This document shows positions 47,341 through 55,855 of a DNA stretch of 64,000 nucleotides, piece by piece. Origin of the DNA: Bacteroidales bacterium. GTDB lineage: Bacteria > Bacteroidota > Bacteroidia > Bacteroidales > UBA10428. Each line of letters opens with the position of its first letter. Position 1 is the stretch's first letter. The notes beneath the pieces are model-generated. The model made no database searches. It worked only from the letters and a program-made list of their open reading frames with translations, and had not been told where the DNA came from. A program made the position numbers and the translations under genes. Where the stretch lies: the NCBI GenBank assembly GCA_016928305.1, contig JAFGKY010000042.1, positions 1-64,000 of the forward strand, read 5' to 3'.

Positions 47341-49383
47341 ATGGCAAACACAAGCAAGCATAATCCTGAAAAACCGGGACAGAAGAAAAGCAAACAAACT
47401 GCCATGCACGAAAATAAGCCTTATGGAAAAAAGAAACAAAGTCAGCCGAAGAAAGGATTTTTGGTCTCCACGGAGGAATTCTTTCAACGAAATCTGCTCC
47501 GGTTCTTTATAGCATCCCTTTTATTATCTGCGATTCTTGCAGGTTATTTGTTCGATGTAAAAATTGATGAAGGAGGGGATGACTCCAATTATATCCTGAT
47601 GGCATATAATTTCCTGAAAGGGAAAAGCTACCCGACCTGGCACGGGGAGTTCTATTCCATTTTCATCAGCCTTCCCATCCTGGTCTTCGGAATCAATGTG
47701 GTCGTACTAAAGATTTTTTCCTACCTGTTCATACTGGGACATCTTATTTTCTTCTACATGGCCTTCAGGAACCGGATCAGTGCGACAGCGCTGGTGATAA
47801 CCATGCTGATTGTATCCGTGAGTTCCAACATTCTGTTTTTCAGCAGCCAGACATACAGTGAAGCTATGTTTATGTTTATTCAATCCGTTGGTTTCTTTAT
47901 CTTCTTTAAACTGATGGATAAGTTGCCTGAAAACAGGCTGAATCAGATTAAATTGTGGAATTACTGGTTGTTGCTGGGTTTCACCGTTTTGGTGCTGATG
48001 CTGACGCGAAATATTGGAATTACTTTTCTGCTGGCTGTCATTATGCTTCTCATCATAGAAAAGAAGTTCTTTGCTATCCTTTACACCATAGCCGGCTACT
48101 TTGTTTTTTCAATACCCTATTCACTTTTTAAAAAGATCGTCTGGGGGATTGAGAAATCAGCGTTTTCTCAACAAATGGAAATCCTTCTATTTAAAAATCC
48201 TTATAATGCAGCGCTGGGAAAGGAAGATTTTTCGGGTATGGCAATCCGCTTTGTTGCGAATCTTAAAATGTATCTTTCCCGGTATTTCTTTTCATCGATA
48301 GGCCTGAGAGATATTGACAAAACAGAAACTTCCTTATTTCCTGCCATTATTCTTATTGTGCTTTTTCTTATCGGATTGTATTTCGCCTTCCGGCGTAACC
48401 GGTATGTTTTATTTGTCGCGTTCTACCTGGGCATCGCTATTTTCACCACCTTTGTAACCCTTAACCAGTCCTGGGGACAGCTCCGGATGATTGTTATTTA
48501 CATCCCGTTAATGGTACTGTTTTTGTTATGGACCTTTATCGAGTTAGCCGGGGTAAAAAAGCTCCGTTTCGTGTTCCCGTTGTTGTTGATTTTATGTACA
48601 TTTCTTTTCTTTAAATCACTGGGCCAGACTTTGCAAAAGGCACAAAAGAATCAGAAAGTGCTGGCAAAAACAATGAGAGGCAATCTGTATTATGGTTTTA
48701 CGCCCGACTGGCAGAACTTTCTTAAAATGAGCGAATGGGTGGGGAAAAACCTGCCGGACAGCACCGTGGTGGTCTCACGAAAACCTTCCATGTCATTCAT
48801 CTATAGCAAGGGAAAAGAATTTTACCCCATGTACAGGTTTCCCACCGAAAATGCAGATACTCTTGTTGCAAGGCTTTTAACACGGACGGGGCCGCTGATT
48901 GCTATACAACAAAATGAATTATTTGAAAAAAACATACCTTTCACTCACCAGCTGGTTACCAAGCCTTCCATAGTTGCCGTTGTCAGCCAGGAAAATGATG
49001 TATATACGTTGCATAAGGAAAGTGATGTGCTTCAACAGCCCATGGAATCATTTATTCGTCAATACCAGGTTACTACTATGGATGCTGATTCATTGCTCAG
49101 GCTTATGCATAATAACAACAAGTCTTTTTATGGAATTTCACCGGATACCTTACTCCTGACCCTCAGTAAAAATAAGGTGGAATATGCCATAGCGGCTAAT
49201 CTGCGTGCCAATCCCAAGGCTAAAACTGAACGTATCATCAACACCGTGCAACGTTACCTGTATATTATAGAAATGAAATATCCGGGTATATTCACCGTGC
49301 AACATCAGATTGGCAGCAACGATAATGAGCCCGCACTATTATATAAGATCAATTACGGTCTGTACGGAATTCATATTCCTTAG
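47341..49383 (+). CDS. Polytopic membrane glycosyltransferase-like protein (GT39/ArnT-like)
   Basis: FDVKIDEGGDDSNYILMAYNFLKGKSYPTWHGEFYSIFISLPIL; many TM helices and a C-terminal extramembrane domain. Confidence 0.7.
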   Translation: MANTSKHNPEKPGQKKSKQTAMHENKPYGKKKQSQPKKGFLVSTEEFFQRNLLRFFIASLLLSAILAGYLFDVKIDEGGDDSNYILMAYNFLKGKSYPTWHGEFYSIFISLPILVFGINVVVLKIFSYLFILGHLIFFYMAFRNRISATALVITMLIVSVSSNILFFSSQTYSEAMFMFIQSVGFFIFFKLMDKLPENRLNQIKLWNYWLLLGFTVLVLMLTRNIGITFLLAVIMLLIIEKKFFAILYTIAGYFVFSIPYSLFKKIVWGIEKSAFSQQMEILLFKNPYNAALGKEDFSGMAIRFVANLKMYLSRYFFSSIGLRDIDKTETSLFPAIILIVLFLIGLYFAFRRNRYVLFVAFYLGIAIFTTFVTLNQSWGQLRMIVIYIPLMVLFLLWTFIELAGVKKLRFVFPLLLILCTFLFFKSLGQTLQKAQKNQKVLAKTMRGNLYYGFTPDWQNFLKMSEWVGKNLPDSTVVVSRKPSMSFIYSKGKEFYPMYRFPTENADTLVARLLTRTGPLIAIQQNELFEKNIPFTHQLVTKPSIVAVVSQENDVYTLHKESDVLQQPMESFIRQYQVTTMDADSLLRLMHNNNKSFYGISPDTLLLTLSKNKVEYAIAANLRANPKAKTERIINTVQRYLYIIEMKYPGIFTVQHQIGSNDNEPALLYKINYGLYGIHIP

Positions 49384-49400
49384 CCCTGCAAAGAAACCGG

Positions 49401-50219
49401 ATGAATAAAAGCATCGTTCAAACCGCTGTGCTGATAGGTGCAGGTAATGTCGGATGGCACCTGGGCAATATTTTGAATGAAAAAGGGATCAAAATATTAC
49501 AGGTTATCAGCAAATCAGAATCGTCCTGTAAAGAACTTGCAACCCTGTTACAGGCCGAATATGACACACGGCTTAAAAAACTTGCCGGTGATGCAGGCAT
49601 TATCATTGTAACCGTCCCCGACACCCAAATCAATAATGTTATCGATCAGTGTGACTTCAGGGATAACCTGGTGGTACACACTGCCGGGAGCATCCCTATG
49701 AGTGTATTCAACAACAGGGCAATTAACTATGGTGTTTTTTATCCGCTGATGACCTTTACCCGTAAGAAACCGCTTAATTTTGTATCCATACCTCTGCTGA
49801 TTGAAGCCAATACGACAGCAAATTTAAATAAACTCAGTCACCTTGCCGGATTATTATCAGGAACTGTCAGTACGATAACATCAGCCCAACGAAAGATAAT
49901 ACACCTGGGAGCTGTAATTGCTTCCAATTTCTCCAATCATATGTATGCACTGGCTGAGTCCCTTTTGACACGCGAAGGTATCTCATTTGACCTGTTGAAG
50001 CCGCTTATAAGGGAAACAGCCGATAAAATAACCCGGGTATCACCCCTGTCAGCCCAGACAGGTCCGGCAGCACGGAATGACACCCGGATCCTGGAAGAAC
50101 ATCTTAAGGTGTTGGCAGAAGATCCTGAAATAGCTGAATTGTACAAGCAAATTAGTAAAAGTATCATTACTTTTGCCGGGAAGAAAAAAGATCAGGATCA
50201 AAGTAAAAACACTATATAA
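49401..50219 (+). CDS. Rossmann-fold plus DUF2520 protein
   Basis: AVLIGAGNVGWHLGNILNEKGIKILQVISKS; C-terminal helical DUF2520-like region. Confidence 0.85.
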   Translation: MNKSIVQTAVLIGAGNVGWHLGNILNEKGIKILQVISKSESSCKELATLLQAEYDTRLKKLAGDAGIIIVTVPDTQINNVIDQCDFRDNLVVHTAGSIPMSVFNNRAINYGVFYPLMTFTRKKPLNFVSIPLLIEANTTANLNKLSHLAGLLSGTVSTITSAQRKIIHLGAVIASNFSNHMYALAESLLTREGISFDLLKPLIRETADKITRVSPLSAQTGPAARNDTRILEEHLKVLAEDPEIAELYKQISKSIITFAGKKKDQDQSKNTI

Positions 50220-50370
50220 TTTTGCCATCAGAACATAAGCGTATAATAATTTTCATATAAGGATTTTGCTATAATGTATTTCAAGCCCTTTTTTGTATTT
50301 TGATGCTGCTGGTGGGAAAAACAGGCATTTGTGGCATATCTGAACATTGGATTGAATTACTGAATTTCAC

Positions 50371-50892
50371 ATGATAAACCTCAAAGAAAAATTCAGCAAA
50401 ATAAAGGCCTTTGCCTTCGACGTCGACGGGGTGTTTACAAATGGTGATGTATTGCTTCTTCCCGGGGGTGAATACGTAAGAATAATGAATATCAAAGACG
50501 GCTATGCAGTACAGTATTCCATCAAAGCCGGTTATCCGGTTGCCATAATCACAGGTGGTTTTTCAAGGATGGTCAGAAAACGCTTTACATACCTTGGCGT
50601 GAAAGATATATATATGCGTTCAATCAAGAAAACGGATGCCTTTGAAAGTTTCCGTAAAAAATACGGGCTTGACAATGAAAATATCCTGTATATGGGAGAT
50701 GATATCCCTGATTATGAAGTTATGATGCAGTCGGGATTACCTGCCTGTCCTGCCGATGCGGCACAAGAGATCAAGGAAATTTCAACCTACATCTCACATC
50801 AGCGAGGTGGTGAAGGCTGTGTGCGTGATATCATCGAACAGGTATTGCGCCTGCATGGTAAATGGATGAAAGACGGAGCTTTTCTATGGTAA
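50371..50892 (+). CDS. kdsC: 3-deoxy-D-manno-octulosonate 8-phosphate phosphatase
   Basis: KAFAFDVDGVFTNGDVLLLPGGEYVRIMNIKDGYAVQYSIKAGYPVAIITGG...ILYMGDDIPDYEVM. Confidence 0.93.
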   Translation: MINLKEKFSKIKAFAFDVDGVFTNGDVLLLPGGEYVRIMNIKDGYAVQYSIKAGYPVAIITGGFSRMVRKRFTYLGVKDIYMRSIKKTDAFESFRKKYGLDNENILYMGDDIPDYEVMMQSGLPACPADAAQEIKEISTYISHQRGGEGCVRDIIEQVLRLHGKWMKDGAFLW

Positions 50893-51857
50893 GAGCGATG
50901 GGACATATCATTCCCTTTTTTCGGCTGATACGGCTGCCTAACCTGCTGATCATTATACTTACCCAATCGCTCATCCGATGGTCACTCATGAGCCCCCTGC
51001 TGGAGGCAAAAGGATTGTCTCTCCAAATGAGCAATTCATTGTTTTTCTTAATGATGCTGGCAACAATCATGGTGACAGCCGGTGGCTATGTGATAAATGA
51101 TTATTTTGATCGTAAAATAGATACTATCAATGAACCCGATGATGTTATCGTTGGACGTTCTATCAGTTTACGCCATACCATGATGATTCATCTGGTATTA
51201 TCTACGCTGGGTGTAATATTGGGCTTTTATATTGCCTATAAAATTCATTTTATCTATCTCGGTATCCTGTTCCTTCTGGGAAGCGGAATTCTATGGTTTT
51301 ACTCAACTACCTATAAACGTCAGGTATTCATCGGGAACCTTATCATAGCCATTATGACCGGGATGATTCCCATGCTGGTATTACTGTTTGAATTACCACT
51401 GCTGTACAGCCACCTTAGCAAAGTATTGATTGAAGCGAACCTCAGCTTATCCTATGTAGTCATATGGGTAGGTGGCTTTTCAGGATTTGCCTTTATACTC
51501 ACATTGGCGCGTGAAATAATAAAAGATGCAGAAGACATTAAAGGAGATACATCATACGGTCGCAGAACCTTACCGGCAGTTGTTGGTTTCGGCATCTCAA
51601 AAGCCATTGTTATTACCCTGTTTGCCCTAACCTCAATAACATTATTTCTGATTTATTTGCTTTATCTGCCCGACAGGTTCACACTTGTCTATATCATATT
51701 GCTGCTCATTTTACCTTTGATGGCAGCCATCGTTCTCATGCTGAAAGCAAGCACCGACAAAGCATTTCATCGCATCAGCATACTGACCAAATGCATCATG
51801 ATAGCTGGCTTATTATATGCCCTTCTCGCCAATTATCTTATTCACCACTTAAAGTAA
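50886..51857 (+). CDS. UbiA-family prenyltransferase, GGGP-transferase-like (track start 50862; possible Met 50886)
   Basis: VINDYFDRKIDTINEPDDVIVGRSIS and AREIIKDAEDIKGDTSYGRRTLP; 7-9 TM segments. Confidence 0.88.
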   Translation: MVRAMGHIIPFFRLIRLPNLLIIILTQSLIRWSLMSPLLEAKGLSLQMSNSLFFLMMLATIMVTAGGYVINDYFDRKIDTINEPDDVIVGRSISLRHTMMIHLVLSTLGVILGFYIAYKIHFIYLGILFLLGSGILWFYSTTYKRQVFIGNLIIAIMTGMIPMLVLLFELPLLYSHLSKVLIEANLSLSYVVIWVGGFSGFAFILTLAREIIKDAEDIKGDTSYGRRTLPAVVGFGISKAIVITLFALTSITLFLIYLLYLPDRFTLVYIILLLILPLMAAIVLMLKASTDKAFHRISILTKCIMIAGLLYALLANYLIHHLK

Positions 51858-51862
51858 TACAG

Positions 51863-52462
51863 GTGTACGATCTTGAACAGCTAAATCAATATAACATCAT
51901 CCTGGCATCCAAGTCACCCCGTCGTCATTTTTTACTGGGTGAACTGGGAATAAAATTCAACGTTGTTGCCAACCATGAGGTAGATGAGTCTTACCCCGAA
52001 TACCTGAAAGCCGAAGCTATACCTCTTTACCTGGCGAAGCTGAAAGCTCATTATTATAAACCGTTATTGGCGGAAAAAACCATTTTGATTACTGCTGATA
52101 CGATTGTATGGCTCAACAACGAACTGATAGGAAAACCACAGGACACAAACGATGCAAAAACAATGCTCAGAAAACTGTCCGGTCAGATGCATTATGTTTA
52201 TACCGGTGTTTGTATTGCATCACCGGATAAGGAAATGGTATTTTCAGCTGAATCGAAAGTTTTTTTCCGCAATCTGACCGGTGCTGAAATCGATTATTAT
52301 GTCAGCCACTATAATCCTGTTGATAAAGCAGGAGCCTATGGTATACAGGAATGGATCGGATATATCGGTGTTGAACGTATCGAAGGATCCTATTATAATG
52401 TTATGGGACTTCCGGTTCAGGAACTTTACAGCATGCTCATTCATTTTGTTGATCGGGAATAA
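51863..52462 (+). CDS. maf: Maf-family nucleotide pyrophosphatase (track start 51791; likely GTG at 51863)
   Basis: IILASKSPRRHFLLGELGIKF...TADTIVWLNNELIGKPQDTNDAKTMLRKLSGQMHYVYTGV. Confidence 0.94.
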   Translation: MYDLEQLNQYNIILASKSPRRHFLLGELGIKFNVVANHEVDESYPEYLKAEAIPLYLAKLKAHYYKPLLAEKTILITADTIVWLNNELIGKPQDTNDAKTMLRKLSGQMHYVYTGVCIASPDKEMVFSAESKVFFRNLTGAEIDYYVSHYNPVDKAGAYGIQEWIGYIGVERIEGSYYNVMGLPVQELYSMLIHFVDRE

Positions 52463-52505
52463 CATGTCCTGTTAATAGTTTTTTTCATACTAAATTACTC
52501 CTGTA

Positions 52506-54650
52506 ATGAAGCTGTTTCTTTTTTTATTAAATATTTTTTTATTCTCCGTACAGGTGTTTGCCGGTGAAGGCATGTGGATCCCTTTATTGCTTGAAAACCG
52601 TGTTATTGCAGATATGCAGGCAGCCGGTTTAAAGCTTTCGGCAACCGATATATACAACATCAACCAGGCTTGCCTTAAAGATGCGGTAATACTATTCGGG
52701 AAGGGATGTACCGGCGAGCTGATATCACCCGACGGATTGCTGATTACAAACCATCACTGCGGTTACGGAAGAATCCAGGCACACAGTACGTTGGAAAATG
52801 ATTACCTGACCGATGGATTCTGGGCTTATTCACGCAACCAGGAACTGCCAAATCCGGGACTTACCGTATCATTTCTGGTAAGAATCGAAGATGTGACAGA
52901 AAAGATACTCCGAAGCGTCAGACCCGATATGTCAGACCGGCAACGAGCTGTAGCCATTGACTCGATTGCTGAGACAATTGTTGCCGACGCAGTTATGAAT
53001 ACCCATTACGAAGCTGAAATTGAATCCTTTTACTTCGGAAGCGACTATTTTCTCTTTGTATACGAAGTATTCCGTGATATCAGGCTGGTGGGAACACCAC
53101 CTTCTTCCATCGGCAAGTTCGGAGGAGACTCGGATAACTGGTTATGGCCCAGGCATACAGGTGATTTTTGCCTTTTCAGGATTTATGCCGGAATAGACAA
53201 TGCTCCTGCTCCCTACAGTCCGGAAAACGTTCCGTATAAACCCAAAAAGTATTTGACCATCTCAACAAAAGGTGTGCAGGAAGGTGATTTCACCATGGTT
53301 ATCGGATACCCTGGCAGAACCGATGAGTATTTGTATTCGGAAGGCCTTGCTATAATTGCTGATGAGATCCTGCCTGCTAAAATAAAAATGCGGGAGGAAA
53401 GGCTCAGGATCATGGCGGAAGAAATGTCGAAAAGCCCTGAAATAAAACTGCAATATGCCAATATATACCAGGGTGTAAGCAATGCATGGAAAAAGTGGGA
53501 AGGAATTGTTGAAGGAGTAAAACGAACAGGCGTTATCCACGAAAAAATCCGGCAGGAAAAACGGCTTGCCGACGGGCATCTGACAGACACACCATCACCA
53601 GCACTTTTTACACCGGTTTTGCGTGAACTTCATGAATTTTATACAAGCAACAAAACAGGTATCATTACCTCCGACCTTGGACATGAAGCAATAAGTAGTT
53701 TCGAAATCCTGCCGTTCACGTACAATTTTATTGATAAAACCCTGTCACTGGTGAATTATGACACTACCCATTATGTAATCCTGAAGGATAAGCTAAAAAG
53801 CATGGCCAATGATTTCTATAAAAATGTGGATCTGAATATCGACAGAAGGACTATGCCCGGAATCCTTGAAATTTATTTTACATCTGCAGATCCGTTGTAT
53901 TATCCGGAAATATATAAAACAATCCGGAAGAAATTCAATGGGAATATTCAGGATTATGTGGACTATTTATATAAAAAGAGCCTGTTTACCCACCCGGCAA
54001 AACTGAACAAAACAATAGACAGGCTTTCCCGTGGAACAATAAAAAAGCTATTATCCGATCCTGTTGCAGAGATGTATCAAAGCTTTGCCAATGCACTTTC
54101 AAAATACTACCCGGTTGCTGACAGTCTCAGCCTGGTACGTCAGCGTTTGTACAAAGACTATCTGGATGGATTGTTTGCACAGGATACAAACCGTTTGTAT
54201 TATCCCGATGCCAATTTTACCATGCGAATTGCTTATGGAAGAGTTGAAGGATATAAAGCTGCGGATGCGATAACCTATAATTATTTTACAACAACTGACG
54301 GTATTATTGAGAAGGAAGATCCTGAAATAGCCGATTATAAGGTAAATGAAAGGTTGAAGCAACTCATTGAGAAAAAAGATTTTGGGCCCTATGGAACCAA
54401 TGCAATCCTTCCGGTTTGTTTTATCGCCTCAAATCATACTTCAGGCGGTAATTCTGGAAGCCCGGTATTGAATGCCGAAGGTTGTCTGATCGGAATCAAT
54501 TTCGACCGTAACTGGGAAGGTACGATCAGTGATTACAAATACGATCCGGCTGTATGCCGGAATATTTCACTTGATATACGGTATGTACTGTTTATTATCG
54601 ATAAATACGCCGGTGCCTCCAATATCCTGCAGGAACTAACGATAGAATAA
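52506..54650 (+). CDS. S46-family dipeptidyl-peptidase, DPP11-like
   Basis: MWIPLLLE, TGELISPDGLLITNHHCGYGRIQ, GDSDNWLWPRHTGDF, SGGNSGSPVLNAEGCLIGINFDRNWEG. Confidence 0.94.
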   Translation: MKLFLFLLNIFLFSVQVFAGEGMWIPLLLENRVIADMQAAGLKLSATDIYNINQACLKDAVILFGKGCTGELISPDGLLITNHHCGYGRIQAHSTLENDYLTDGFWAYSRNQELPNPGLTVSFLVRIEDVTEKILRSVRPDMSDRQRAVAIDSIAETIVADAVMNTHYEAEIESFYFGSDYFLFVYEVFRDIRLVGTPPSSIGKFGGDSDNWLWPRHTGDFCLFRIYAGIDNAPAPYSPENVPYKPKKYLTISTKGVQEGDFTMVIGYPGRTDEYLYSEGLAIIADEILPAKIKMREERLRIMAEEMSKSPEIKLQYANIYQGVSNAWKKWEGIVEGVKRTGVIHEKIRQEKRLADGHLTDTPSPALFTPVLRELHEFYTSNKTGIITSDLGHEAISSFEILPFTYNFIDKTLSLVNYDTTHYVILKDKLKSMANDFYKNVDLNIDRRTMPGILEIYFTSADPLYYPEIYKTIRKKFNGNIQDYVDYLYKKSLFTHPAKLNKTIDRLSRGTIKKLLSDPVAEMYQSFANALSKYYPVADSLSLVRQRLYKDYLDGLFAQDTNRLYYPDANFTMRIAYGRVEGYKAADAITYNYFTTTDGIIEKEDPEIADYKVNERLKQLIEKKDFGPYGTNAILPVCFIASNHTSGGNSGSPVLNAEGCLIGINFDRNWEGTISDYKYDPAVCRNISLDIRYVLFIIDKYAGASNILQELTIE

Positions 54651-54652
54651 TC

Positions 54653-55714
54653 ATGAATACCTATGTAAGGGTAAATGGTTGCGGCAATGCCTGGCCGGTC
54701 TTTCTCGGAACCGAGCATCCGTTTTATAACAGAATGGTTGCAGATGACCTGGGAAGTACCTCATATTCGGTCATAGGCAGCAGGAATAAGGATTTTTCCA
54801 TTCAGGCAATAGAATGGGAAGTAGTGGTTGATGCAGGTCATAATACGGTTCCGTTTCTGTTGAAAAATGAGAACCGGATACCCGAAGCCTTATTGCTGAC
54901 ACATGGCCACCTTGACCATATATTGGGGGCTGACTGGATCGCCCAGAGCCTGGGTTTTACAGGTCAGCAAAATGAAAAATTACCCCTGTATGCGACTGCC
55001 CCTGTATGGCAACAGGTTTTGCAAACCATTCCGCACATTGAAAATGCCGTTGCTTTTACTGAACTCAAACCCGGCATAAAAATACCGGTGAAGCAGGTAC
55101 CCGGCTTATCGGTCACAGCATTTCCGGTTTATCATGGTGATAGTGCCCGCGGAGCCGTTATGTTGCTGCTGGAGTATTTGCAGAATGAAAGCGCTTCTTT
55201 TGTTCTGTTTACAGGAGACCTGTTATTCCCATTCCTGAGAAAAAACGATTATGCAATCCTTTCGAAAGCACAGGCAATCTATATCGATTGCTCCAACCGT
55301 TTTAGCTTTCCTTCATCGAATCATATCTCCTTCACCACCGAAATGCCCGATAAAAGTACAAACCATAAATATCTCGAAGAATGGAAACGCCAGCATCCTG
55401 TTGAACGGCTTGTTAACATGCAATTACAGGATAATCCGGATGAGAATTGCAGGATGCATTTTGACAGTTTTATGCAGGAAAACCGCAATTATGAAAACAT
55501 TCCCTTTTCGGTGGTGGAATTCCTTGCAAAAACCAGGATCCCTCAGGTCCAGCTGGTTCATTATTTCGGATATCATGATGTGCAGTATTACAGGCAGGAA
55601 ATGCTGGGATCCCGGGCCCTGCAACACTGGGCAACAACAATGCTGCAAAATCATGGGATGAAACAGATTACGGTAGCCGCACCAAAGGCAGGACATCTGA
55701 TCAAACTGAAATAA
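54653..55714 (+). CDS. MBL-fold metallohydrolase
   Basis: ALLLTHGHLDHILGADWIAQSLG. Confidence 0.85.
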   Translation: MNTYVRVNGCGNAWPVFLGTEHPFYNRMVADDLGSTSYSVIGSRNKDFSIQAIEWEVVVDAGHNTVPFLLKNENRIPEALLLTHGHLDHILGADWIAQSLGFTGQQNEKLPLYATAPVWQQVLQTIPHIENAVAFTELKPGIKIPVKQVPGLSVTAFPVYHGDSARGAVMLLLEYLQNESASFVLFTGDLLFPFLRKNDYAILSKAQAIYIDCSNRFSFPSSNHISFTTEMPDKSTNHKYLEEWKRQHPVERLVNMQLQDNPDENCRMHFDSFMQENRNYENIPFSVVEFLAKTRIPQVQLVHYFGYHDVQYYRQEMLGSRALQHWATTMLQNHGMKQITVAAPKAGHLIKLK

Positions 55715-55732
55715 AATTGCTAATCATATTGC

Positions 55733-55756
55733 AGAGACGCAATATTTTGCGTCTCT
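55733..55756. repeat. Hairpin repeat AGAGACGCAA-TATT-TTGCGTCTCT
   Basis: Perfect 10-bp stem. Confidence 0.75.
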
Positions 55757-55806
55757 ACGCAATACCAATCCTTAAATATTTTATGCTGTTATATACAAAC
55801 TATTGT

Positions 55807-55840
55807 TATATTTGTGTTACGATTTTAAAAAAAGTAACAC
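55807..55840 (+). promoter_or_regulatory. TAnnTTTG -7 element fused to a NikR-type dyad operator
   Basis: TATATTTG (55807-55814) overlapping GTGTTAC-GATTTTAAAAAAA-GTAACAC (55814-55840). Confidence 0.6.
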
Positions 55841-55855
55841 TCGTAATCAATTCTT

